Shown one piece after another: positions 1-10,560 of a DNA stretch of 64,000 nt. This DNA is from Plantago major (Eukaryota > Streptophyta > Magnoliopsida > Lamiales > Plantaginaceae). The first letter of the stretch is position 1; the number at the start of each line of letters is the position of its first letter. Both the position numbers and the translations under genes were made by a program. Below the pieces are notes generated by a model that was not told where the DNA came from, made no database searches, and was given only the letters and a program-made list of their open reading frames with translations. The DNA is taken from NCBI GenBank assembly GCA_026545765.1, contig CM048844.1, forward strand, positions 61,738,545 through 61,802,544, read 5' to 3'.

Positions 1-17
1 GTTCGGTTAGGGGAGTT
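1..17 (+). other. Polypurine tract of Athila-like copy T-1
   Basis: A purine-rich stretch (GGTTAGGGGAG) directly precedes an LTR start. It matches the tract before the 3' LTR at 27139 (GGTTCGGTTTGGGGATTT), so the following LTR is a 3' LTR and the body of the element lies left of the window. Confidence 0.7.
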
Positions 18-1559
18 TGATGAGTGTGTTTTACACCGTCTCATCTGGTCTTTTTTACGGTCTTTTTGTCATCCTTGAGTTTAGTTTTATTAGTTTTCCT
101 AGAGCATTTTTACTTGTTTTGTTCTTTGTGTGTTTCGTAGGTATTTGGCTAAACCGCGTTAATTGAAAGCAAAATGGTGTATTTTTCATGCATCTATAAG
201 ATATGGAGTTCCAATGCCTCGGATGGATGCTAGAAGTGGAGCAGGAAGGCCAAAATACCAAGAGTTGGAGAGTCAAAAGGGAAAAAACGTCGTTCGAGGA
301 AGAACTGGCGATGCCAGTTATTAAACTGGCGTACGCCAGTTTGTTGCGCCAAACTGGATGGCGACGCTAGTTTGAAAACTGGCGACACCAGTTAAGAAAC
401 TGGCGACGCCAGTAAGTGTTTTTCGCCCAGATCGCCGTTTTCGTCTCCTAATTCGTTCAGACTTAGTTTTTTCTACTTTCTATTAGTTAGAACAAGACAT
501 AATTAGTTTTGATTATCATCTATTGTCAATTTTCATACTTTGCTCTCAACCTAGACCTATTTTCCAAGGTAATTACCTATCTAGGTAATTGAACCGATCT
601 CTGTTTGTAATCTGACCATAGTCAATTGATTGGGAGCATTATCTACATACTCTTTTGATTGATTCGATTCAGGTTCTCAATTCCACCTAGGGTTTGTGGA
701 ACGAAGAGTAACAATTGTATCACCGTTCGAATCTTTGATTTTATTATTAGATTATGTTTATTGCTTGTTTTAATACGATATTGATCATGTCTTCGCATGT
801 CATGTGTAGCTAAACACCCTGATTATGGGGTGGTGACAGATTCAATGCATGCTGGTTAGGGTTCATGTGATTATATACATAAGGTGCGATTACTCTGTGT
901 TGTGTTGATTAATTGCGTATGTAGTGATCTGTTTGATGTTCGTTACGTCAAAATCACCAATGGATTAAGCATCTGATCACTTATAACAAAACGTCTTGCG
1001 TCTTGTTATATCCATTGGTTCGCTGCAAACAGTAATAACTACATTAGCTTATTAATTGTAGCTTAGTGGAATTGATGCCTTCTCTAATGTTGTCTGTTCT
1101 CTAGAAGAAATTGAGTTAGTTCATTGTCATAGTTCTCCGTACTGTACGTGACATAAGGTGTCTGCCTAGAAGAGTCTAGAGCAGTGTAATAATCGGTAGA
1201 GCATGTTCCAGTGATAACTAGAGTAAATCGACATCGTTATAGTTGCATGTTTCCTGCTAGCTGCCTTGTCTTCTATCACCACACCATAATTCTCCTCATT
1301 CATATCAATCTCGTTATGTTTAAATCTGTTTTCTAGTTAGTCTACAAAGTAGTGTACTTTCACGTAGTTAATCATCCTTCTGCCGAAGCAAAACAACCTT
1401 AATACTTTCCATACTGTGTTATTATTCGTAAACCGAGCTCAATTGAGTTAAGTCCTTCGAGACCGACCTCGGGGTTAACTTCACTGCATTACAAGTTTTC
1501 GTAGTGTTGAGAATTAACTGTTGGCATAAACAAATTTAGAAGTTTGATTTGACACATCA
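18..1559 (+). mobile_element. 3' LTR of an Athila-like Ty3/gypsy element (T-1)
   Basis: The segment starts TGATGAGTGTG and ends GACACATCA, with a polypurine tract on its left and Sirevirus ORF3 sequence on its right. It shares organisation with the LTR at 20248: an opening CGTCTCATCTGG/CGTCTCATTTGG block, a GC-rich palindrome cluster roughly 300 bp in, and a long AT-rich second half. At 1542 bp it is the longest Athila-like LTR here. No ORF in it is credible. The right boundary is placed by analogy with the TTATCA ends of sister LTRs and by the start of ORF3 homology, so it may be off by a few bases. The family assignment rests on LTR similarity alone. Confidence 0.75.
304..413. repeat. Cluster of ACTGGCG..CGCCAGT palindromes
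   Basis: At least four near-perfect dyads with ACTGGCG/CGCCAGT arms sit at 304-318, 325-340, 378-392 and 399-413, with a looser copy between 345 and 373. The one at 325-340 is a perfect 16-bp palindrome. They lie about 290-400 bp inside the LTR, where other Athila-like LTRs carry unrelated palindromes. Confidence 0.9.
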
Positions 1560-3055
1560 TTGGAAAATGAAGACACGTGTGAAGAAGAAGAAGAAGAAGA
1601 AGAAGAAGAAGAAGAAGAAGAAGAAGAAGAAGAAGAAGAAGAAGAAGAAGAGCTAGAGGATGATGAACAACCTGAGTTTACCTGTAAAAGATCCTCAAAC
1701 TATTGTGTCACATCAAAAGAGAAACATCCTAGCTCCCACCATCTACAACAAAGTTCCTAATGTGCATACAACTGACTATGAGAATAGATCCAAGACTATG
1801 CTCAAACTTATGAAGGAACTAGTGACTCAAGACAAGGAGGTCACTAAATCCGTGCCACCAGAATTCACCAAGTTTGCTGAAATACTTTCACAGAGAACCT
1901 CTTCTTTGGTTCTAAAGCACAGAGACCTTGGTATGGTAAAGGATTTGGATGGCAAGACCATGCAGGTTGCATTTAACAATGCTAGCTATGCATCTTCCAT
2001 GATAGAGTTAGTGGTTGCAGAAGTTTCCAAATTGACAAACAAGGAAACTGGGATTGAAAAGCAGAATGCTGAACTCAGAAAAGAGATGCAACAACTCACT
2101 GAAGCATACATTGGTCTACAAAAGAATTTTGACTCTCTGTCAGATTCTTATGCCAGACTCCTAAGTGGTTTTGATCAGTCTCCTATGACTAAGGGGGAAG
2201 GAAGTACTAGGAAAGTAGGCAAGGGCAAAGAAAAGATGTATCCTGAAGAAGCCCAAACCACAACCCCAAGTCAAGAACTGTAGATCTCTTTAAAAAAAAA
2301 AGGAAAACTGGTGATGACAGCTGCAAACAACTAATGGTCATACATCAAGATGATTATGATGATGATGATGAAGATGAAGACAAAAATCCTCTTCAAAAGA
2401 AAAGAAATCCGAGCATCATGTCTGAACCAATAGCTGCAATTCCAATAGAAGCTAGGATACCTTCTAGCAACACCAAGTCCATTCAGCAACGTACTCTATC
2501 AGAAGACCCACAACAAAAAGAGAGAACTCCAAACAGAAGAGGAAAAGGGAAAGGGATATCAAATTTGATTAAACTTTACCACCAAAGATGATGGCATGTA
2601 GAAAGGGCAAACCAGACTTAATGCCTAAAGATAGAGTCCAACAATGGCTAGACTTTGAAATAGAAGTCATACAGATAGCCAGAGTAAAAGACCTATCTGA
2701 AGAATGTCCTTATCACAGACCAGATGATGTGCACACAGTTGAAGATGCATTTGGGTCTAGAACAAAGCTGCAAGTTGAATCTTACGAGTCATTCAACATG
2801 ACCAAGGATCAATACCTGGGAGACCTAGCATATCTGAGAGAGAGATATATGGTCATTAGAAACCCATTATAGAGCAACTGGAACATGTATGGAAATGGGT
2901 CAAGTACCTTTGGATAAAAAACATGATCAAAAACCAACCCACCTAATCTTACAAGGAGAATGCTTTGGCTGCAAGGAATGTTGAAATGAGAGTCAGAACA
3001 TACATCCTTGAATACCCAGAAGATGTTAAGAGATATGGTGATAGGGTTTTTTAAA
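1560..3055 (+). pseudogene. Sirevirus ORF3 remnant, C-terminal part (S-A)
   Basis: The conceptual product has, in order, a poly-Glu run, a helical segment (VPPEFTKFAEILSQRTSSLV, then LTNKETGIEKQNAELRKEM), the motif SPMTKGEG, an acidic Asp/Glu block near 2350-2385, a basic stretch, and a C-terminal module containing CPYHRPDDVH and YESFNMTKDQYLGDL. All parts match the ORF3 remnants of S-B, S-C and S-D (for example 16730-17909 on the minus strand). I recognise no named domain. The coiled-coil character and charge pattern suggest a structural or nucleic-acid-associated protein rather than an enzyme. It is broken, with a few breaks. Confidence 0.8.
1581..1650 (+). repeat. (GAA)n microsatellite in the ORF3 acidic tract
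   Basis: About 23 uninterrupted GAA units encode poly-Glu. The homologous places in the other copies hold shorter mixed Glu/Asp codons, so this looks like a trinucleotide expansion inside the acidic region. Confidence 0.95.
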
Positions 3056-3422
3056 AGAGCTGAAGATTGAAGACTTGAAGACCATCTTGTAGGATGTTCA
3101 CTTGGAACATGGATTTTCCTGTTGTCCTATATAGTTGTATATTTTTTGATTTCTGCTGATTGAACTTTATTGTTTATCTTGTAAAAGTTATCTATGTCCT
3201 CTCTTGTAATTATATGATGAACCTACTCTCAGATATTATTCTAATGAAAAGATGACTTGTCAGCAAAGATCACACCTTGTGATTTGGTTGATGTTACTTT
3301 CTGCACTTCAATAAAAGAAATGAAAGATCATAAGAAATTTTTAAGTGTTGGATTGTTTCCTCATCCAATTTCATGATAGGTTTTCAGATAGTCAAAGGTG
3401 ACGGATCAAAAAGGGGAAAATT
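3056..3422 (+). other. Sirevirus 3' UTR with poly(A) signal and polypurine tract
   Basis: This is non-coding sequence collinear with 16375-16730 and 8927-9280 on the minus strand. TTCAATAAAAGAAATG near 3308 is a plausible poly(A) signal for an ORF3 transcript. AAAAAGGGGAAAATTT at 3407-3422 is the polypurine tract just before the LTR. A conserved TCCTCATCCAATTTC stretch lies between them. Confidence 0.7.
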
Positions 3423-4860
3423 TCTTAGGAATATATGTTTAGATTTTGATCAGTAAACCCTAATGACTTATCTTAGTTCAGAAAGGTAACTAGTACTCTT
3501 AGTTCACTTTAACATTGTAAAAGAGGAAGCTTACTGGGTATGTTAGTCTAGTAAATCTTGTATAGGATGTTAGGTCTCTGAATGTAATTATTATATATTG
3601 AAAGAAGACCAAGAAGCATGCATTCAGTAGAAGGAACTCATTTTTTAATATCAAGAGACTACACAAGATTGCTGAAGACTAAGGAGAAAATTCTCCTCAA
3701 AATGCTTGGCTCAGATACCTTGGAGAAATTAAGTGTCTTTGGAAGACAAATATTTCAATAGGTTTTTGATACCCAAAGCTCACTGAGTAAGGATATGCAA
3801 AGCCTCAGATAGCTTGCATTGTTCCGTTGAGATTAGAAGACAAAAGTTCGTACAATGCATTTATTACGCAGACCGAAATGTTTGAACAAAAGAGGAAATC
3901 ACTCTAAAGAGACAAAGGTCACTGTAGTACTATCTTCAGATATCAATAGTTTGAATTTCATTGTGCCTAACAGATACTATTCAAACGACATGATTTTCAA
4001 CTATAAATATCACCACTTAGAATGCTTGAAAGATACACCATGAACTACACAGAACTACAATCTTTCATTCAAGCAGACAAGCCTTCTACCTACTTACTCT
4101 CTAGCTTTCTGTTGTGATGAAAGCTTTTGAATTCTAAGTACGTAGCACAAAACTTCTAAGTGTCCTGATCCTTAACAAGTATTGTTCATTGTGAAAGAGT
4201 TGAATCTTAAGATCAAGTTGCGACTTATATCTGAGATTCATTCTTTTGAACATACAACAAAGACTTGGGTCAATAAAGAACAACTTACCATACATTGCAA
4301 AATGCATTAAGTAAGATTGATTCTATAGAGCTCTTTGAGATAACTGAATAAGTTATAAGAGCTAGCTCACCTGACAAACTACCATAACCAACACCAGACA
4401 GGCGTTGAGCATATGAAATACTTAGTTTGAGAATCTAAGGAATAGCTCAAAGGTTACTGAGTAGAGGAAGTACTTGGCTGAGAAAGTCGGGGAATAACTC
4501 AAGGGAACACTTTGGGAACCTAGTGTAAAAGGGATCAACATATAGGACTTTGTAAGGGGAACTCAATATCTTATCTTAGTGGATTCAAGTGCTGAGAAAG
4601 GGTGAGTGGATTAGTTGAGGGATAACGCCACCCTCAGATACCACTTTAAAGCACTGTGTTATTTACTTACTGCACTTTACTTATTGCGTATTTATTGCTT
4701 GCTGAGCACGTGCACTTACCACAAAAGTCTTCCACTTTCTGATTATAAGTATCAGATACCTTCACAGATATCTGAGCAACTGTTTTATCGACAAAAGTTT
4801 GAAAATACTATTAACCCCTCCCCCCTATAGTCTTTTACTTTGCCGTTATCTGGACCAACA
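3423..4860 (+). mobile_element. 3' LTR of Sirevirus S-A
   Basis: The left edge follows the polypurine tract and matches the family start TGTTAGGAATAT with small differences. The right edge is GTTATCTGGACCAACA, identical to the end of the S-D 5' LTR. Length is 1438 bp, normal for the group. A TATA box lies near position 580 of the LTR and a C-rich run lies just before the end. Confidence 0.85.
4001..4010 (+). promoter_or_regulatory. TATA box of Sirevirus LTR
   Basis: CTATAAATAT lies in the middle of the LTR. The same motif recurs at 4987-4996 and, on the minus strand, at 13900-13909 and 15811-15820. Its fixed position and conservation make it the likely core promoter for genomic RNA. Confidence 0.65.
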
Positions 4861-5385
4861 AAGATGTCTGAGCAAAAGAGGAAATCTCTGTAAAGAGACA
4901 AAGCTCACTGTCGTACTATCATCAGATATCAATAGTTTGAATTTCAAAGTGCCTAATGGATACTATTCAAACGGCATGATTTTCAACTATAAATATCAAC
5001 ACTTAGAATGCTTGAAAACACACCTTGAACAATTGTAAACACTAAACTCAACTACAAACTTACAACTCTCAAGCATACAAGCCTTCAAACCTACTTACTC
5101 TCATTAGCGTACTGTTGCGACTCAAGCTCTTGATTCTAAGTATCACGAAAGTTCTAAGTGTCCTGATCCTTAGCAAGACTTGTTTACTGTGAAGGAGTTG
5201 AATCCGAGGATAAAGTTGCGACTGATATATGAGATTCATTCTCTTGAAAAAAAAATAAAGACTTGCGTCAGGAAAGAACAACTTCCCATACACTGAAAAG
5301 AGAATTAAGGAAGATTGATTCTTCTAAGCTCTCTAAGATAACTGAATAAGTTATCAAGAAAGCTTACCTAACAAACTACCATAAC
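4861..5385 (+). mobile_element. Second, partial Sirevirus LTR in tandem
   Basis: Immediately after the S-A LTR end, the sequence restarts inside the same LTR family. 4861-4960 matches 3868-3965, including CAAAAGAGGAAATC and ATCAGATATCAATAG, and a second CTATAAATAT follows. It stops at ACCATAAC, where Athila-like T-2 begins. A tandem or overlapping LTR arrangement points to unequal recombination or a second insertion. Confidence 0.8.
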
Positions 5386-5880
5386 TGATGCGCTCAAAAT
5401 TAATTCTTATAAAAAACACAAGTAGTAAAGTGATTGTTATAGACAGACAAGGCGTAAACCACAGGGTCGTTCTCTCGAGGAATTGATTAAGCTAGTTCTA
5501 TTGAATAGACTCGCTTGTGTTGGTTGTTAACATATAGTGTGGATAGTGATACTTCAGTCCTTGAACAATATCTAACATGCACAAGACAAGGTAAAACTCT
5601 AAGTCATGCAATTCTACAGTCAACGAAGCTAAATAAATCCTTTCAAAAGTGTGCTGATACGATACGAACCAGTTAAGGATGTACTATGTGCAGTTCATCA
5701 CTCATGCTATTGTGAGTATAACCAAATACGGATAATAAGTACGGATAATCTACACTAGTTTGCTTATACGATACGAACCAATTAAGGATGCACTATGCGC
5801 AGCTCACAAACAATCATGCTATTATACGGATACTATCTTGCCATTCCTCAAACTCTACTTGCAGAAAATCTCAACTAGAG
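5386..5880 (-). mobile_element. Partial LTR of T-2
   Basis: It opens with TGATGCGCTCAAAATTA, the reverse complement of an Athila-like LTR terminus, and continues with the GGAATTGATTAAGCTAG-type block seen at 31015 and 35340. Only the terminal 500 bp or so of the LTR is recognisable. The right limit is approximate. Confidence 0.65.
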
Positions 5881-5997
5881 CTTAGTTTTTGTTAGTCGCA
5901 GTGAACTCAAAACACAGATAGAAACAAGCAAACAAAAACAATTAAACACTCTAAAACACCACACTAGGAGTTAACTCCCCGACAGCGGCGCCAAATT
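5881..5997 (-). other. Athila-like 5' UTR and primer-binding site
   Basis: The minus strand reads TTTGGCGCCGCTGTCGGGG beside the LTR end (site about 5977-5995). This is the tRNA-Asp type primer site usual for Athila/Tat elements. The rest matches the leader at 35150-35235. Confidence 0.75.
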
Positions 5998-7363
5998 TGA
6001 TGTACTCAAATTAGTACTTGATAAAAACAAAGTAACTAAAACAGTTGTTGTAACTAGACTTTAACTACGAGGTCGATCTCAAGGAGCTAACTAAGCTGCT
6101 ATGAGGTTTTCGAGTATCAAAGTGTTTGAAGTTTGCAAGTAACAAATCAAGTCGAGTTTGTTTTGAAAATTATACTAAAAGAAAACTAAAGATAATTTGA
6201 ATCAAGAGAAGAGAAATAGACACGGTAGCTTTCGGATTAATCGAATCTAGGATATAACACGGTGTTCATATGCTGTCACAGTTATTTGTCCAAACAGATT
6301 ACCGAATTCAATTCAACCAAGACATTCTTTGAAAGTTTGAAGTAGTGGAATCAATTGATTGTCAAACGATTGATCCTTAACCGGAATGAGTTTGAGAATA
6401 GAGATTAAGAGTATTGAAATCGGGTTCTTACGAAGTTACGAGAATAGTTTAACACATATGAACAAACCCTAGGTTGAGATCCCAATTCAATTAATCCTAC
6501 ATGCTACCACATCTATGGAAGAGTTTAGCTACTCATATCAATGGTGATAACAAGCATAATCACAATCATAATCGAATTAAGCATCATAAAAGAGATTATA
6601 AGCATAAATCAATCAATCACAAAGTAGAAGGAATTGTAAGAGAAAGAATAATTATTTTGATAATCTAACCTCGAGGATCAAGATCCGACGTCAATATGCG
6701 ATTACAATGGTGAAATATGATGAAAACCAAGGCAAAACCTAAGCTAGGGTTCTTGCTTGAGAGAGAAAAGAAAAGAATAGAAGAATAGAACTGAAAAGAA
6801 GTGAAAAGAAATCGTCAAAACGCGAACAGAAAAAAGATTTTTCTGTCGAAAACGCTGCAGGTTGCGACCAAGGTGATCTGGGCCTCGACCAGCGGACTAA
6901 TTGGTCGAGACCTGCGCGAGGAGTTTTTCTCAGTCCGATTCAAACGTCCGTATCTTTTTCTACAGGAGGAATTTTCTCATAGTGTAAAAACGAAAGTTGT
7001 AGCCCTTTGAATTATCTTTCCGTGGACACTCATATCAGGTCAATCGAACGTCACATGAGAGTGTTATGTTGAAAATGGCTAGACTGCTCCGTAAAACTTC
7101 ACTTTTTCAAGCTTCGCTAAAACGACTCTCAAATCTTCGTCCGAACTCCGAATCCACTTCCGTTATCGCCCAGTTACTCTACATTCAAAGATCTAGACCC
7201 AATATTTTCAATCCGATTTTCACCTTCGGAACACAAAAATCCTACAAAACACAAACAAAGTACCAAAGCATAAAAACGCACAAAAACACTATAAAACCAT
7301 AAACAACGACTAACAAAGACTGCTAAAAAGTGCCAAATGAGACTCTAAATTATCATCTCATCA
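5998..7363 (-). mobile_element. Complete LTR of T-2
   Basis: On the minus strand it runs from TGATGAGATGATAATTTAG (right edge, CTCATCA at 7363) to the terminus TGATGTACTC at 5998 on the plus strand. Length is 1366 bp. It carries a CTCGACCA/TGGTCGAG dyad at 6884-6909, at the place where the other subfamilies keep their palindromes. Confidence 0.8.
6881..6912. repeat. GC-rich inverted repeat in T-2 LTR
   Basis: Eleven-base arms (GGCCTCGACCA and TGGTCGAGACC, one mismatch) flank a 10-bp spacer. It occupies the palindrome position of the LTR with a sequence unlike the CTCGCCGCGGCGAG or ACTGGCG types. Confidence 0.8.
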
Positions 7364-8883
7364 AGTCCCTCACAAGGATAATATAAGTGGAACTCTAGTC
7401 TCTCCTGGATGTGTTTAGCAAAAAAGGGTAATCACTCAAGACTTAACCTTAGGAAGGTGACAACAAACGTCACAAGATGCCACAAATATTACATGCATTT
7501 GCACTCGATCAAACGGATCAGAAAGGACTTTTCTTGAAAAGGTCGAAATCAATACAAAAGATAAATAGCATACCGTTCTTTTTGTGCTTTGCTCTTTTTG
7601 CACATTTTTTTTCATTTTCTTTTTTTTCGTGCTTTATTATTTTTGCACAGATTTTTCATTTTTTTATCTCAGTTTTGCAAGTGTATCCCAATAGGTTACT
7701 CAAGATCCGCACTTTTGTGCGTGTCAGTTTGGAGTACACCCCATCAACCCTCACAACATACGAGAACTGCCCACACGCTGGTTTATAGGTAGTATTTGGC
7801 ATGCAATTTGAGAACAAAACCATCAACCCTCACATCATACGCACAATCAGCCCTGCGTTGGTTTATAGGTAGAATTTGAAAATGCCTAACACGATCTCGA
7901 ATGATCACAAGGATTATGGGATAACACTTCGAGATTTTTCTTTTCTTTTTTTTTTTTTTAGAACGGTAGCAAGCAATACAAAACAAATTTCAAAAATCGA
8001 CCATATGCTCGAAGGTATAGAGTGTAGTGAGCCTGAGTATGAAGTAACGAGTGCCCTTCTCCCCAAACCTGTTCCTTGGAACGGGTTTGGAAATCTAGAT
8101 AACAAGTTGAAATGTCGTTCGTCATACCCGTTTTAAAAAGAGTGAACATGTATATGAAGTGGCGCAAAGGACTTGCACTTGCACTTCCCAACTAGAATCA
8201 CACAAATGTCGGTACAATATTTTTTCATCGGCTCAACAAAGGCTTCTTACCGGCTTGACTACTTGAATAGGAAGACTTTCTATTTACAAGTGAAACGGAC
8301 TAAAATGATTTTTGAAAATCCGTTAGTACTAGTTAAAGGCCATCAAAGATCACATCAGTAAAAGGCTTATCTTTCGCAATAGATAACCGACTTGTCAAAA
8401 GAACTCAGACTCAAACATAAAAAATTTTAAACAATAGACATAAAAATTAGGCCAAAAAACGACTCACAATATCACGCAAAAGTGGCTAACATACCACCCC
8501 ACATAATCACAAGAGTGGCTAACATACCACTCAACACCACAAAACTAAAAATTGAAAAACAAATAAACACATATATACATATATACAAGGCAGCGCATAA
8601 GAATGTACCGAGGCATGTAAACATATGATATCACAACTTCCCTCCCCAAACCTATTCGATAGCTAGACCCTAGCATAAAGAACAAATTAAAAGAGAAAGT
8701 TGTAGAGTTACCGCCCGTAGTATGCCTCGGTCGGCAAGATCAATGGTAGGAGGGCCGACCTTGGGGTCCGGAAGATGGTCCTCCACCAAAGTATTGCTGC
8801 CATAGGTTCTCTTCTCACTCCAATCTCCTTTATGCTCTTTCGTCCAATTCTCTCAATGCCGCCAAGTTCGAGGAGCTGCTTTG
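7364..8883 (-). mobile_element. 3' internal region of T-2
   Basis: This matches 31972-33280 of T-4 and 26000-27120 of T-3 (inverted). A conserved block with CCGCACTTTTGTGCGTGTCAG lies near 7710 and is partly repeated near 7820-7870. On the minus strand 8700-8883 looks like the C-terminal end of the Athila downstream ORF (WQQYFGGGPSSGPQ, compare WEQRFGGGSSRSA in T-3 near 25610). No intact gene is present. Confidence 0.65.
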
Positions 8884-8926
8884 CATTAGGGTTTACTGAT
8901 AAAAATCTAAATAGATATTCCTAGCA

Positions 8927-9279
8927 AATTTCCTCCTTTTTGATCAGTCACCTATTACTATCTGAAAACCTATCTTGAACTGGAGGAAACAATCCAACAC
9001 TTCAACATTTCTTACGATCTTTTATTTCTTTTATTTAAGTACAGAAAGTAAACATCAACCAAATCACAACGTGTGATCTTTCCTGACAAGTTATCTTTTC
9101 ATTAGATAGTTATCTGATAGTAGGTTCATCAGATAGAATTACAATTGAAGTATAGATAACTTTTACAAGATAAACAATAAATTACAATAAAAAAAATTAA
9201 AAATACACAACTATATAGGACAACAGGAATGTCCAAGTTCCAAGTGAACATCCTATAAATTGGTCTTCAAGTCTTCATC
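8927..9279 (-). other. 3' UTR and polypurine tract of S-B
   Basis: The minus strand has AAAAAGGAGGAAATT immediately before the LTR edge at 8926, then the conserved AATAAAAGAAATAAAAG poly(A)-like stretch. It is collinear with 16375-16730. Confidence 0.7.
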
Positions 9280-10560
9280 TTTGTTAGCTTTCTGTATCTG
9301 GGTATATGAAGTCACCATATCTGATAATGTCAATAGAGTAATCAAACAGGTAGGTTCTCACAGCCATTTCAACTCTGCTCTCAACATTACCTCTATAGGA
9401 TTTGGTGGGTCTTCTCTTGCTAGTTTGTTCAACCTAGTAGTATCTTGCCCAGATCCAAGCATGATCAATCTGAATAGGGGACAAATTGTATCTTTCATAG
9501 ATTGTCCTTAGATACTTCAGATCTTGCTGGTAATCTTCTTTAGTGAGGTAGAAGGACTCATAAGCCTGTACTATTAGACTTAGCTTTGTTCCAGTACCAA
9601 ATACATTCTCAATTCTATGTACATCAGCAGGCTTATAGTATGGGCAAGTTTCCGATAGCTCCTTCTTCATACTGAAACTTGCCCATACTATATGATAGCT
9701 CGTTCTTCATCAGCAGTCTACCTTTGCCTAACAAGAATTTCAAAATTAAGTGCATCGTTTATCTTATCCTTTGGAACTAGATCTACTCTGTTCTTTCTCC
9801 ATGCTATCATTTGAAGGTAGACTGGTATTGGGAAGCCTCATTTGTTTATTAGCAAATTTCTCACAAACATTACCCATTAACCATTCTTAAACTTGTAGAT
9901 TTAAGAGTTTAGATCAGTTTGATTTGGAGTATTCTTAATCATAGCTTCCTCAGGGCTAAGAGTATCAAATCCTCTGAATTCTTTGATCCTTTCCCTGAAC
10001 TTCTTCTGTCTTACAGTTCTCTTCTTGAGAGTTTGTCACTAGATGTACCTTTCTGGGTAGGTACTGCAGTTTTTAGCTCCGGTGGATTGCTTGAGTGTCT
10101 TCTCTGTATGAGAGGAGCATCATCTTCCTCATCCTCATCATCATAATCATCTTGATGAGGTTGCACTATGTCTTTGCATCCATCATTGTTTTCTCTTCTT
10201 GTCTTTCCAAATACATTTTCTTCATCCTCAGCATAGTCTAATATGTCTTCTCCTTGAGCTCTTGGCAACAATAGGAGGTTTCTGAGACCCTGTCCTAGTG
10301 ACTCTTCTTTCAGCAGCAGTTACTAATTGAAGTTGACTAGGGGTTGTAGAGTGAGGTTGGGCATCTTCAGATATCATCTTTTGTTTGCCTTTACCCTTGG
10401 TAGCTTTTCTAGTTCTTTCACCCTTAGTCATAGGAGACTGATCAAAATTATCCACTATTTTCACAAAGGAATCTGACAGTGAATCAAAATTCCTATGTAG
10501 GCTGTTGTAGGAGTAGAGTGATAGATAGAAATTAGTGGCGAATTCCTTCAAGTAATTCTT
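9280..10560 (-). pseudogene. Sirevirus ORF3 remnant, C-terminal part (S-B)
   Basis: The product segments include MKKELSETCPYYKPADVHRI, YESFYLTKEDYQQDLKYL, an acidic QDDYDDEDEEDD block, MTKGERTRKATKGKGKQK and NFDSLSDSFVKIVDNFDQSP. They closely match S-C at 16730-17909. The N-terminal half of ORF3 is not present here; the recognisable gene runs almost directly into the pol-ORF3 spacer. It is broken. Confidence 0.8.

Larger units (their letters stand above)
1560..4860 (+). mobile_element. Sirevirus (Ty1/copia) copy S-A, 3' end only
   Basis: The C-terminal part of ORF3, its 3' untranslated region, a polypurine tract and a 3' LTR appear in the order seen for S-C on the minus strand. The left side abuts the end of the T-1 LTR, so gag, pol and the 5' LTR are absent from the window. 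It is a broken fossil with several breaks in the ORF3 remnant. Confidence 0.85.
5386..8883 (-). mobile_element. Athila-like Ty3/gypsy fossil T-2 with tandem LTR arrangement
   Basis: Left to right it contains part of an LTR (from TGATGCGCTC), a short 5'-UTR and primer-binding segment, a complete LTR, then 3' internal sequence ending in a remnant of the downstream ORF. Because the one complete LTR is flanked by a primer site on one side and 3' internal sequence on the other, it served two units in tandem. No gag, protease or pol is present. It is highly rearranged and old-looking. Confidence 0.75.

Noticed and set aside
304-413. CRISPR-like palindromic repeats
   Set aside because: The dyads are short, irregularly spaced and inside an LTR of a plant element, with no unique spacers or cas genes.
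7477-7788. A 103-residue Phe-rich ORF
   Set aside because: It lies in the 3' UTR of T-2, with T-rich sequence and no homologue in the matching UTRs.
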